A DNA stretch of 64,000 bases from Streptomyces polyasparticus (GTDB taxonomy: Bacteria; Actinomycetota; Actinomycetes; Streptomycetales; Streptomycetaceae): contig NZ_JACTVJ010000004.1 of the NCBI RefSeq assembly GCF_014493765.1, positions 558,001 to 622,000 on the forward strand, in the 5' to 3' direction. Under the pieces are notes generated by a model, which saw nothing but the letters and a program-made list of their open reading frames with translations, did no database searches and was not told the origin of the DNA. Made by a program: the position numbers and the translations under genes. Shown piece by piece: positions 34,223 to 44,400 of this stretch (position 1 is the stretch's first letter; each line of letters begins with the position of its first letter).

Positions 34223-35380
34223 TCAGTGCCGGTCCACGGCGAACTTCTCCAGCTGGGTGGCCGCGGCCGCCGCTCCGCCTGCCGCGCGGAAGGAGGCCCC
34301 GATCCTCGAGGCCGCCTCCCGGTACTCCGCTTCTTCCAGTACGGCGTCGAGTGCGGCCCCGATCTGCCGGCGCCCGCTGCGCCCGAACCGCACCCGCACC
34401 CCCGCTCCCGCCGCGGTGACCTGCGCGGCGACCAGGGGCTGGTCGTCGCGGATGGGAGCGACGACCAGCGGGACGCCGTGCCACAGGGACTCGGCGACGG
34501 TGTTGTGCCCGGCGTGGCTGATGACCGCCGACGCCCTCTCCAGGAGGGCGAGTTGGGGGATGTGCGGCAGGACGAGCACATCGGTGTCGGACTCCGCGGT
34601 CAGGACGCCGCCCGGGTCCGCGATCACCGCCTGGACCCGCCTGCCCCGCTCCCGTACGGCCGCGGCGCACTCGGTGAGGAAGCGCGCGCCGACATCCGTA
34701 TTGGCGGTGCCGAGCGAGACGAGGACGGTGGCGCGGTCGTCGTCGAGCCACTGCCAGGGGAAGTCCCCGGCGGGCCGGCGGGTGAGCGCGGGTCCGACGA
34801 AGCGCACCTCGTCGCCGTAGGCGCCCTCGCCCGCGAGCTCCGGTGTGGTGAAGGCGAGGACGAGGTCCGGCGAGAAGCGCGGGTCGTGGGTGCGGGCGGG
34901 ATCACCGATACGGTCGCGTAGCTCCGCCACCAGCGAGGCCACCCACTCGCCGATCTTCGGCATGCCGTCGAGGGCGTCGCTGAACTCGGCGGAGGTGGTG
35001 GACGAGGTGGCGTACGGGATGCCGAGCCGTTCGGCGACCAGTGCGCCCGCCAGGGTCTGCTGGTCGCTGACGATCACATCGGGGCCGAACTCCCGTACCG
35101 CCTGCTCCACTCCGGGTGCCATGGCGTCGGCGAGCGGCACGAAGAACTCCTGCCACAGGAACTGCAGCGCGGCCGCGCCCCGCAGCTCGGTCGGCCGCTC
35201 CAGGAGCCCGGGGATCTCGCACGGGAACACCTCGGCCTCCGGGCCCGCCAGCTCCTCGACGAAGCGCGGCAGTCCGGCCCATGCCACCCGGTGGCCGCGC
35301 GCGGCGAGTTCGGCGGCGACGCTGACCGTGGGGTTGACGTGGCCGACGAGCGGCGGCACCACGAAGAGGAAGCGGCTCAT
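34223..35380 (-). CDS. MGT-type GT1 glycosyltransferase
   Basis: A 385-residue GT-B glycosyltransferase of family GT1 (macrolide glycosyltransferase type). The N-terminal half has the catalytic-base histidine H14 in GHVNPT. The C-terminal nucleotide-sugar site reads SHAGHNTVAESLWHGVPLVVAP (start 288; shown here only as its landmark, H289 to P309) with D312 and Q314 following. Such enzymes attach a sugar from a nucleotide donor to a hydroxyl of a small molecule or lipid. The ATG overlaps the hydrolase stop (ATGA). Its position in the polyketide operon argues that the synthase product is glycosylated. No sugar-synthesis genes are in the operon, so a common cellular UDP- or dTDP-sugar is likely used. 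Confidence 0.9.
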   Translation of the reverse strand: MSRFLFVVPPLVGHVNPTVSVAAELAARGHRVAWAGLPRFVEELAGPEAEVFPCEIPGLLERPTELRGAAALQFLWQEFFVPLADAMAPGVEQAVREFGPDVIVSDQQTLAGALVAERLGIPYATSSTTSAEFSDALDGMPKIGEWVASLVAELRDRIGDPARTHDPRFSPDLVLAFTTPELAGEGAYGDEVRFVGPALTRRPAGDFPWQWLDDDRATVLVSLGTANTDVGARFLTECAAAVRERGRRVQAVIADPGGVLTAESDTDVLVLPHIPQLALLERASAVISHAGHNTVAESLWHGVPLVVAPIRDDQPLVAAQVTAAGAGVRVRFGRSGRRQIGAALDAVLEEAEYREAASRIGASFRAAGGAAAAATQLEKFAVDRH

Positions 35381-36189
35381 GGCGTGGGCACCCTTGCTCC
35401 GAGCAGTTCCTTGTGGCCCTCGCGCACCCAGTCCAGGAGCAGCGGGCCGACCGTCTCGGGTGTGCCGACCAGGACCGAGTGGCCGTGGCCGTGCACGGTG
35501 TGGGTGCGGCAGCGCGGGAGCAGTCCGCGCAGCCAGTCCGCCATCTCGGCGAGGTCGGAGTTCGCCCCGTACACGGCGAGCACCGGCACGTCGAGCGCGC
35601 TCCAGGCCGCCTCGTCGGGGATGCGGCTGGCTGCGATGTCCTCGGCGATCGAGGTGCCGTGCAGGAGCCGCATCGACCAGCGCACCAGGCGCGCCTCGTG
35701 CCGGCCGTAGGTCTCCTCGATCCACGGCAGGGTGCGTTCGTCGTGCAGCTGGTACGCGGATCCGGCGAGCAGTCCGCTCATCTTCTGCGCCCAGGCGTCG
35801 GTGGGCGGTTCGGACTCGACCATGAGGACGCTGGCGACGCGGCCCGGGTGGTGCAGGGCGTAGTCGAGGGCGACGGTGCCGCCGAAGGAGTTGCCCACGA
35901 GGTGCACCGGTCCGGTGACGCCCAGCTCGTCGAGCAGCAGGGCGAGGTCGCCGGAGAAGTCCTCGATGCCGTAGCCGTGCGGCGGGCGTGTGGTGCGGCC
36001 GTGGCCGCGCTGGTCGTACATCACCACGTCGTAGCCGGCGGCGGCGAACTCGGGGGCGACGGTGAAGTAGTAGCTGGTGAGGTTGTCGGTGGCGATGCCG
36101 TGCACCAGCACCACGGTCTCGCGGCCGCCGGTGCCGTCGCCGAGCCGCTCGACGTTGAACCGCAGGCCGCCCGCGTCGAGCCGGGTCAT
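35377..36189 (-). CDS. Alpha/beta hydrolase, possible chain-release thioesterase
   Basis: A 270-residue alpha/beta hydrolase. The oxyanion-hole HG is at 30-31 (VLVHGIAT), the nucleophile S101 in GNSFGG, the acid probably D212 and the base H237 in HGHGHSVL. The lid region (about 125-195) is helical, as in esterases and haloalkane-dehalogenase-like enzymes. Neither synthase protein has a thioesterase domain, so this protein is a good candidate for releasing the finished chain from the ACP. It overlaps the free ACP gene and the glycosyltransferase gene by 4 bp on either side. Confidence 0.85.
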   Translation of the reverse strand: MTRLDAGGLRFNVERLGDGTGGRETVVLVHGIATDNLTSYYFTVAPEFAAAGYDVVMYDQRGHGRTTRPPHGYGIEDFSGDLALLLDELGVTGPVHLVGNSFGGTVALDYALHHPGRVASVLMVESEPPTDAWAQKMSGLLAGSAYQLHDERTLPWIEETYGRHEARLVRWSMRLLHGTSIAEDIAASRIPDEAAWSALDVPVLAVYGANSDLAEMADWLRGLLPRCRTHTVHGHGHSVLVGTPETVGPLLLDWVREGHKELLGARVPTP

Positions 36190-36479
36190 CGCAGGCGCCC
36201 CACGATGTAGTCGGCGAGCTGTCCCACGGTCAGGCCGATGATCTCGGAGAGTTCGAGCGAGGCGAACCAGGCGGGGAAGTCGACCCGGTCGCCGTAGCGT
36301 TCGCGCAGCTCGGAGGTGAGGGTCACCAGGTCGATCGACTCCAGGTCGAGGTCCTCCACGAAGCGGGTCTCGCGGGTGATCGGCGCGTCCTCGAACTCCA
36401 GGTCGTCGAGTACGGCACGCAGTGCGCCGCCGATCTCGGCGAGTACGGCCTCTTCGTCGACGGTGGCGGGACTGGTCAT
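36186..36479 (-). CDS. Free-standing acyl carrier protein
   Basis: A 97-residue acidic ACP. The phosphopantetheine-bearing serine is S48 in VEDLDLESIDLVTL; note Glu rather than the usual Asp before the serine. The rest follows the four-helix ACP pattern, ending IGLTVGQLADYIVGRLR. The ATG overlaps the stop of the upstream synthase (ATGA) and its stop overlaps the hydrolase start, so expression is tightly coupled. It differs clearly from the two in-line ACPs and may serve loading, release or transfer to the tailoring enzymes. Confidence 0.9.
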   Translation of the reverse strand: MTSPATVDEEAVLAEIGGALRAVLDDLEFEDAPITRETRFVEDLDLESIDLVTLTSELRERYGDRVDFPAWFASLELSEIIGLTVGQLADYIVGRLR

Positions 36480-39400
36480 GACGTGGGCTCCTCGGGGACG
36501 GGGACTTCGGTGGCTGCGGGCTCGGTCCAGGCGACGACATACGTGCGGGCGGGCAGGCCCGGCGGGTTGGACGCGGTGGTGAGGCGTACGCGGTGGGTGG
36601 CGCCCGAGGGGGTACGGACCCGCAGCGCGTCCGGGCCTTCGGCGGTGACCTCGAAGTCGCGGGGGCGGCCCTGGATGCCGGTGCCCTCCGCCTTCGAGGC
36701 GGCTTCCTTGGCGGCCCAGATCCGGGTGAGCGCTTCGGGGTGTGCGCCGAGTGCCCGGTACAGGTCGTGCTCGGTGGCGCCGAGCACCGCGTCGACGGTG
36801 GCCGGGGGCCGCTCGACGATCTCCTCGATGTCGATCCCGACGGGCCCCTGCGGCCGGACGAGCGCGACGGCCGCCTCCTGGCAGTGCGCCAACGAGACGT
36901 CCAGGCGCGGAAGTTGGCGTCCGTGCACCCCGTACGCGTACGGGCGTCCGCTGGGCTCGTTGGCGATGCGCACCTCGCCGGGGAAGACGGGGCCTTCGCC
37001 GTCGGACCACAGCAGGCGGCGCACCGCGTCCTTGGCGGCGATCCGGCCGAGCAGCCACTGGCGTTTGCCGCGCGGGGGGTGCTGGGCGAAGGCGGTGCGT
37101 TCGTCGCCCGCCAACTGGTTGCGCATCATCAGCTCGCGCGAGGCGGGGTCGGGCCAGCACTCGAAGACCAGCTGCCAGCCGCCGCCCTGCTCGGTGGACA
37201 GGGTGCTGCGCTCCGGGAACCGTTTGACCTGGTCGGTCTCGGGCGGCGAGTCGAAGCGGCGGTCCTGCCAGCCGTGGATCTCGGCCCAGACCGCGCCGCC
37301 GTGCAGCAGCTGGACGTCGGCTTCGAGGACGGTCTCGGTGAGCGCGGTGATCCGGATGTGGCAGTCGAGGTCGGTGCCCGGCTCGGGGTGGGGGCCGAAG
37401 AAGCGGGCCTCCTTGATGCCGACCGGGAAGACCACGGTCCGGTCGGTGTGCGTGGCCATCAGCCAGTAGCCGAGCAGCTGGCCGACGTTGTCGAGCAGGG
37501 CGCCGGGGGCGGGCGGTGTGGTCAGGACTCCGCGTACGTGCCGGTCGCCGAGCGCGGCGATGCGGGTGACGCCGCGGAAGAGCGGGCCGTGGAACATCCA
37601 GCGCTCGTCGTACATCTCCTGCGCGGAGGTGGTGGGGCTGCGCTCCGCAGCGGGCGCGGGCCAGGCGGCGGGCGGCTGCTGCGGTGTGCCGGTCTCCAGG
37701 GTGGCGCGTGCGTGCCGCCCGAAGGCGACGGCGTACCGGCCGGGCGCCTCCTCGACGGTTTCGATCACCACGTCCTGCGCGGGCTCGGCCACGGCCCACT
37801 CCAGGAACCGCACCTCGTGTACGGCGGTCAGCGCGGCACCCGTCCTCGGCAGCGCGTCCGCCATGAGGTGGATCAGGGTGGTGGCCGGCACGACGGGCCA
37901 ACGGTCGGCCAGATCGGGCCAGTTGGCGCGCTGCCGGAAGAAGCAGTGATCGGTGAGGTACGGGAGGGTGGCGAGGGAGATGGTGAAGGGGGTGCGGGTG
38001 GTGGGCCTCGTGTCGGACTCGCCGTTCGCGGCGGGTGCGCCGGGCGCGTCGGGCCCTGACTGGTGGGGGCCGGTCGGCTGGGCGGGGGGCCGGGGGGTGT
38101 GCGGGGCGGGGGTCCGCGACGCGGGGGCCTCTGGAGTGGGCGCGCCCGTGGTGGAGACGCCTGAGGTGGAGGTGACCGATGCGGAGGCGCCCGACGTGGG
38201 CCCGCTCGCCGTGGACGCACCCGGCCCGGGCGCACCTGGCGCTGCGTAGGCGTGGCCGCGTACCGGAGCCGCCACCGCTGCCGCGAGCACCGCCGTCGCC
38301 GTCTCGGCGGACTCGTCGAGCAACGCCTGGAGGTCGCCGGCCAGGGCCGACTGGGCGAGGGCGGCGGGGAGATCGGGGCGAGCGGCCGGGGCCTCGGCAC
38401 GGTCGCCAGGGCGCGGGGCGCCCGCTCCCGCGGCGCCGGCACCGACCGCTGAACCGGCTTCGTGGCCCTCCCTCGAACCGCCTTCCGCCAGGGCGCTCGC
38501 ACTCGCCGCCTTGCGAAGCATCGCGCGCAGCCGGTCGCGCGTCGCCGTGTCCAGGGATACGAGGCCGGCGTTCAGGTCGAGGGGAACGGTGTGCGTGACT
38601 GCGGGCGTGCGGGCGGGCTCGTCGGCCCGGGTGGAGCCGGACGCCGCAAGGGCGTGTCCGGCAGGTACGGGGGTCGAGGCGGCCGTGCTCCCGGCCGGCT
38701 CGGCGCCGGACGTCACGGGCACGGCCGCCCCGGCCCCGAAGTTCGGGCCGACCGGAGCCGGAGTCTCCGCGACGCCGACGGACCCACGCGGACGGGCCCC
38801 GCCCGTCGAGCCGAGCAGCGCCCCGAAGTCCGGCTCCGCGCCGAACGCCCACATCCCCGCCGCCACCCGGACCAGCTGCGCCATCCCCTCGCTGCGAGGC
38901 GAGTTGGCGGATACGGCCAGGTGCGGGCGGCCGGACAAGGTGTCGCCGACGAGGGCGGGCAGCTGGCCCGCGCCGAGCTGGACGAACGCGCGGAACCCTG
39001 CCGCGTACAGCTCTTCGGTCAGCATCCGGAAGCGCACGGGTTCGAGCAGATGGCGCACGAAGAGTTCGCGTACCGCCGCTTCGTCCGGCGGGAACGGCGC
39101 CGCGGTCGTGCCCGACCACACCGGCACCGACGGACGCCGCAGGGTGAAGCCGCGGGCGGCCTGCTCGATGGGCGCGAGGTACGGCGCGAGCATCGGCGTG
39201 TGGAAGCCGGACTCGAACGGGAGGACCTGGCCGAGGACCCCGTCCGCCCGCAGCCGTGCCGCGAGCGCCTCGACCTGGGCGTGCGGACCGCAGGCGACGG
39301 ACTGGCGCGGGGCGTTGTCGTGCGACAGCGCCACGCCGGGAAAGACGTCGAGCAGGGCCTCGACCTGGGCGGCCGGCGCACCGAACGCGGCGAAGGCGAG

Positions 39401-41467
39401 CCCCGGCACGCGGAGTGCGGAGGGGTCGAAGTCCCTGAGGAACGCGTCGACTTCGGCGGGGTCGTACATCCCGGCGACCGCCATCGCCGTCCACTCCCCC
39501 ACGCTGTGCCCGGCGACCGCGTCCGCCGCGAGACCGGCCCGGCCGAGCGCTTCGGCGAGCAGCCGCCCGACGCCGAAGACCGCGGCGCCGTGCTCGGCGA
39601 CATCGCCCACGCGGGCGTCGGCGAACTCCAGGGCGGGCAGCCCGAAGTGCCGGGCCACGTCGTCGATACGGGGGGTGAACTCGGCCTCGAGGCCGGGGAA
39701 GAGGAAGGCCGTACGGCCGCCGGCCGGGCCGAGCAGCGGCGCGGGCGCGCACCACACGTCGCTGCGCCCGCCCCATGCGCGTCCCTCGGCGACGGCCTTG
39801 CGGGCGAGCGCCAGCTGCCGGGGCGTGGGGTCGACCACGGCGACCCGCGCGTGCCCGGCCCCGGTCACCTCACCGGTGGCCGCCCGCTGCAGCGAGTCAT
39901 CGTCGGCGTCCAGGAGCCGGGCAAGCTCGCCCGCGTTCGCGGCGGCCAGCCTCAACAGGCGTACGGGTTGGGTGACTTGCAGACCGGAGGAGGCGGGCAG
40001 GTCGGGCTGCTGGACCGCAGCGGTGTGGGACGCGCCGGCCCCCCGGACGGGAGCCGCACCCTGCCCTGCCGACACGGGCGCCTGCTCCAGAACCACATGC
40101 GCATTGATTCCGCCGAACCCGAAGGCGTTCACCGCGGCGCGCCGCAGCGGCCCCTCCCAAGGGCCTGCCTGCGCCATCGGCCGGAACCGGGTCTCGAGGA
40201 GCGCCGGATGCGGATCGTCGCAGTGCAGCGTCGGCAGCAGAACACCCCGGTGGACCGCGAGCGCCGCCTTGACCAGGCTCGCGACTCCGGCCGCGGGCAT
40301 GGTGTGCCCGATCATCGACTTGACCGAGCCGATCACCGCGTCCGGTGCGAGGCCGCGCCCGAACACCTCGGCCAGCGTGGCCATTTCGGCCGCGTCGCCG
40401 TTCGGTGTGCCCGTGCCGTGCGCTTCGAGGAGGCCGAGCGAGCCGGGCGCGGCCGGGTCGAGTCCGGCGGCCGCCCAGGCGAGCCGTACCGCGCGGGCCT
40501 GCCCGCCCGGGTCGGGGTTGACCAGGGACGCGGCGCGTCCGTCGCCCGCGACGCCCACGCCCCGTACGACCGCGTAGACGCGGTCACCGTCGCGCAGCGC
40601 GTCGGCGAGCCGCTTGAGGACCACGACGCCCGTGCCCTCGCCGATCAGGACGCCGTCGGCCTCCCGGTGGAAGGGCCGGATGCGGCCGCTCGGGGACAGG
40701 GCGCGCAGCTGTGAGAAGACCGACCAGAGCGTGATGTCGTGGCAGTGGTGGACCCCGCCCGCGAGCATCACGTCGCAGCGTCCGGAGGCCAGTTCGGCGA
40801 TGGCCTGGTCCAGGGCGACGAGCGAGGAGGCGCAGGCGGCGTCGACGGTGTACGAGGGTCCGCGCAGGTCGAGGCGGTTGGCGACGCGGGATGCGGCGAA
40901 GTTGGGGATGAGCCCGATCACGGACTCGGGCCCGGCGGGGCCGAGTGCTTCCTGGAAGGCGTCGCGCACCTCGCCGATCCGCTCCTCGCCGAGCTCGGGC
41001 ATCAACTCCCGGAGCGTGCGGACGAGTTGGGCCGCGGTCCGCAGCCGCTGGTCGAGGCGGGCGAGGCCGGAGGTGAGGTAGCCGCCGCGGCCGAGCACGA
41101 CACCGACGCGCGCCCGGTCCGCAGGAAGCGCGCTGCCCATGTCCGCGAGCGCGGCGCCCGCGGTGCGCAGGGCGATCAGCTGGTCGGGTTCGGTGCCGGC
41201 CACCGAGCCGGGCATGATCCCGAACGCGGTCGGGTCGAAGGCCGTTACCCCGTCCAGTCCGTCCACGAATCCGCCGCGCCGGCAGTACACCGCGTCGGGC
41301 CGCCCGCCCGCCGGGTCGAAGTACGCCTCGCTGTCCCAGCGCCCCGCGGGCACCTCGCTCAGGGCCTCCGTACCGTCGACGAGATTGCGCCAGTACGTCT
41401 CCAGATCACCGGCGCCCGGCAGGGTCACCGCCATCCCCACGATGGCGACGGGCTCTTGCTGTGTCAT
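36476..41467 (-). CDS. Type I polyketide/lipid synthase 2: KS-AT-linker-DH-phosphopantetheinyl transferase
   Basis: A 1663-residue multidomain synthase. Order: KS (about 5-455) with C212 in DAACASS, the histidines of LEAHGTGT and KSMIGHT; AT (about 590-855) with S655 in GHSVGE; a long Ala/Pro/Thr/Gly-rich linker (about 890-1150); a hot-dog dehydratase (about 1165-1410) with the likely catalytic H1174 in LTDHCF and the DxxxQ motif DNVGQ near 1326; and a C-terminal Sfp/AcpS-type phosphopantetheinyl transferase (about 1470-1650) with GIDIE near 1544 and WAAKEAASKAEG. It has no ACP and no thioesterase of its own, so it must work with synthase 1. The KS keeps its active cysteine, unlike the chain-length-factor domain of PfaC. 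The ATG lies 8 bp after synthase 1. Confidence 0.93.
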   Translation of the reverse strand: MTQQEPVAIVGMAVTLPGAGDLETYWRNLVDGTEALSEVPAGRWDSEAYFDPAGGRPDAVYCRRGGFVDGLDGVTAFDPTAFGIMPGSVAGTEPDQLIALRTAGAALADMGSALPADRARVGVVLGRGGYLTSGLARLDQRLRTAAQLVRTLRELMPELGEERIGEVRDAFQEALGPAGPESVIGLIPNFAASRVANRLDLRGPSYTVDAACASSLVALDQAIAELASGRCDVMLAGGVHHCHDITLWSVFSQLRALSPSGRIRPFHREADGVLIGEGTGVVVLKRLADALRDGDRVYAVVRGVGVAGDGRAASLVNPDPGGQARAVRLAWAAAGLDPAAPGSLGLLEAHGTGTPNGDAAEMATLAEVFGRGLAPDAVIGSVKSMIGHTMPAAGVASLVKAALAVHRGVLLPTLHCDDPHPALLETRFRPMAQAGPWEGPLRRAAVNAFGFGGINAHVVLEQAPVSAGQGAAPVRGAGASHTAAVQQPDLPASSGLQVTQPVRLLRLAAANAGELARLLDADDDSLQRAATGEVTGAGHARVAVVDPTPRQLALARKAVAEGRAWGGRSDVWCAPAPLLGPAGGRTAFLFPGLEAEFTPRIDDVARHFGLPALEFADARVGDVAEHGAAVFGVGRLLAEALGRAGLAADAVAGHSVGEWTAMAVAGMYDPAEVDAFLRDFDPSALRVPGLAFAAFGAPAAQVEALLDVFPGVALSHDNAPRQSVACGPHAQVEALAARLRADGVLGQVLPFESGFHTPMLAPYLAPIEQAARGFTLRRPSVPVWSGTTAAPFPPDEAAVRELFVRHLLEPVRFRMLTEELYAAGFRAFVQLGAGQLPALVGDTLSGRPHLAVSANSPRSEGMAQLVRVAAGMWAFGAEPDFGALLGSTGGARPRGSVGVAETPAPVGPNFGAGAAVPVTSGAEPAGSTAASTPVPAGHALAASGSTRADEPARTPAVTHTVPLDLNAGLVSLDTATRDRLRAMLRKAASASALAEGGSREGHEAGSAVGAGAAGAGAPRPGDRAEAPAARPDLPAALAQSALAGDLQALLDESAETATAVLAAAVAAPVRGHAYAAPGAPGPGASTASGPTSGASASVTSTSGVSTTGAPTPEAPASRTPAPHTPRPPAQPTGPHQSGPDAPGAPAANGESDTRPTTRTPFTISLATLPYLTDHCFFRQRANWPDLADRWPVVPATTLIHLMADALPRTGAALTAVHEVRFLEWAVAEPAQDVVIETVEEAPGRYAVAFGRHARATLETGTPQQPPAAWPAPAAERSPTTSAQEMYDERWMFHGPLFRGVTRIAALGDRHVRGVLTTPPAPGALLDNVGQLLGYWLMATHTDRTVVFPVGIKEARFFGPHPEPGTDLDCHIRITALTETVLEADVQLLHGGAVWAEIHGWQDRRFDSPPETDQVKRFPERSTLSTEQGGGWQLVFECWPDPASRELMMRNQLAGDERTAFAQHPPRGKRQWLLGRIAAKDAVRRLLWSDGEGPVFPGEVRIANEPSGRPYAYGVHGRQLPRLDVSLAHCQEAAVALVRPQGPVGIDIEEIVERPPATVDAVLGATEHDLYRALGAHPEALTRIWAAKEAASKAEGTGIQGRPRDFEVTAEGPDALRVRTPSGATHRVRLTTASNPPGLPARTYVVAWTEPAATEVPVPEEPTS

Positions 41468-41475
41468 CGCGCCGC

Positions 41476-44400
41476 TCACCAGCCGGACGCGGTGTAGACG
41501 ACCTCGTCGGTCCCGTTGTCGCCCCACGCGAGCTCGCGCAGCAGGGCGAGGACGCCTTCCTCGGGGTCGATCAGCTCGATGCCGCGCCGCGCGTACTCGC
41601 GGCCGAGCTCGGGTCCGACCATCCCGTCGTGCGCCCCGGTCGGCGCCCACGGGCCCCAGTGCACGGTCAGGGCGCGGGTGCCGGTGGCGTCCTGCCAGCG
41701 GCGGCCGATCCGGGCGAGCGCGTCGTTGGCGGCGGCGTAGTCGATCTGGCCGCGGTTGCCGAAGACGGCCGAGATGGAGCCGAACAGGACGGTGAAGCGC
41801 GGGAGTTGGGGCAGCCGGTGCAGGGCGGCGAGCAGGGTGCGGGCGCCGTCGACCTTGGTTCCGTACACCCGCCGGAAGGAGTCCGGGTCCTTCTCGGCGA
41901 GCAGTCTGTCCTCGATGACCCCGGCCGCGTGCACGACGCCGTCGATCCGCCCGTACGTCGCGTACGTCTCCTTGACCGCCTGCTGCACGGCCTCCGCGTC
42001 CCGCAGATCGACCGCGCGGTAGCCGGCCTGGCCGCCCGCGTCGTGGATCTCGGCGAGGGTGCTCGCGATCTCGCGCTGGGCGAGGATGCGGCTGACGGTC
42101 CGCTCGATCTCGGCGGGCTTGAGGCCGCCGCGGGCGATCAGCTCGGCGCGCAGAGCCGCCTTGTCGCGGGCGTCGCTGAACTCATCGGGCAGCTCCGGCA
42201 GTTCGGTCCGGCCGAGCAGTTCGATACGGCACCGGGACGCGGCCGCGAGTGCCACGGCGAACCGTGCCGTAATCCCGCGCCCTCCCCCGGCGAGCACGAC
42301 CACCGAGTCGGGGCCGAGCCCGAGCACGGTCGCCTCGGCGACGCCCGTGCCGGCCGGTCCCGCGCCGGAGGTGGCGAGCAGTCCGAGGCTCAGCTCGCGC
42401 GGGGCGAGCCCGCGGCGGGTGCGGTCGGTGCGCAGCACGACCGGCTCGCGGTCGGGTGCGAGCAGCTCCTCGACGATCATCTCGGCCTGTTCGGCGGCGC
42501 CGCGCGTGGAGTCCACCTCGACGCTGCGGGCGACGGTGTCCGGGTACTCGCGGGCGACCGTACGGAAGAACCCGGCGAGCCCACTGGTGTCCTTGGCGTG
42601 GTGCGCGGCGATCAGCCACCGCGGGCCTCGCCGCAGGACGGCCTGGAACAGCGGGAAGGCCCCGGGCAGTACGGGTTCGCCGCTGTCGGCGAGCGCGCCG
42701 ACGTGGATCAGTCCGTCGACGGCGCCCTGGTGCCCTTCGAGGTCGTCCCCGATACGGGAGGCGATGGCGCCGAGCACCGTGAGCCGCGTGACCAGCGCCT
42801 GCGCGACGGGCGTCCCGTCCCCGACGAGCACGAACCGCTTCCCGCGCAGATCCTGCGCGGCGACGGCGCCCGGGGCGGGGGCCGGGTCCAGGGGAGTGGG
42901 GGTGAGGAGATAGCGCTTGGGGGCGGCGATGGTGAGCACGGGCTCGGGCTCGGGTGCCGCAGGTGCGGGTTCCGGCGTCGGCTGGGGTTCGGCTGCCTGT
43001 ACGGGGGCCGGCTCGGAATCCCGTACGGGGGTGGGGTCTTGCGGCCGTACGGGCGTGGCGTCCTGCGGCTGAGCGGGCGCGGTGGCGGCGCTCGTGGTCC
43101 CGTGCGGCGCGCGCAGCTCGGTGTCGGCCGGGAGGTGCGGGGTCGGAGCGTCCCAAGCCGTGACGGTGGGCTCCATGGGGGCCGGTCCGTTGGCGGCCGG
43201 GTCGGCGAGGGCGCCGGGGACCTGGCGTACCGCGTCCGCGTCGAGCGCGCGGCCGATCCAGGCGGGGTCGTCGGCGGGGTTTCCGGCGAGGAGGCCGGTG
43301 GCCGACTGGCCGGCCGTCTCACCCGCGTTACCCGTCAGGCCGGTTGCGGCGGCGTCCGCGCTCACGGCGATCGTGGCGGACTGGGCGTTCGCGGCGACCT
43401 CGGCGGTCGTAGCGGCCCGGGCGTTCATGGCGGCCTGGGCTCCAACAGCGGCGTCGGCGGCCTGCGCGGTCGTGGCCACCTGGGCGGGCACCGGCTCATC
43501 GGTCGCGGCGGCCCCACCCCTGCCCCGTACCGTCAGCCACTCCGCGATGCCCGCGGCCGTACGCGCGCGGGTCAGTTCCTCCAGCTCCGCATCCGGCAGC
43601 GACCGCAGATCCACACCCGACCCGAGCAGCTGACGCCCCAACTCCCCAGCAATCTCCGTCCGCTTGATCGAGTCCACACTCAGATCCGCTTCCAGATCCA
43701 GATCCGGCTCGATCATCTCCACCGGATAACCCGTCCGCTCAGCGATCACCGCAAGCACCGTGCCAAGGACGTCCACCTGAGAGGCGGGAGCAGCAGCCGC
43801 GGGCGCCGACGCGGCAGCCGGGACAGACCCCGCGGCCGAGGCGGAGACCCCAGCCGGGGCGGACACGGCGACCGGCGCGGACACTGCCGGCGCCACCGCA
43901 TCCACGCGGGGCCGCAGCCACTCCGCAATCCCCGCGGCCGTACGCGCGCGGGTCAGTTCCTCCAGCTCCGCATCCGGCAGCGACCGCAGATCCACACCCG
44001 ACCCGAGCAGCTGACGGCCCAACTCCCCAGCAATCTCCGTCCGCTTGATCGAATCGACACTCAGATCCGCTTCCAGATCCAGATCCGGCTCGATCATCTC
44101 CACCGGATAACCGGTCCGCTCAGCGATCACCGCAAGCACCGTGCCCAGCACATCCACCTGAGGCGCAGCAGGAGCCGCGGGCGCCGGGGCTGCGGCCGGA
44201 GCAGCAGCCTCCTCGACGACCGTCGCCTCGACGACCGCCGCGTCGACCACCGCCGCCTCCAGAACAGGCAGGTTCACCGGCGGGACCGTGGCCCCGGACG
44301 GCCCACCGAAATACGTAAGGAGCACATCCCGCTGCGCCGCCACCATCTCCCGGCTGTTGCGCAGGAACTCCCGCAGCATGGCCTCGCGCTCGTCCGTCAT

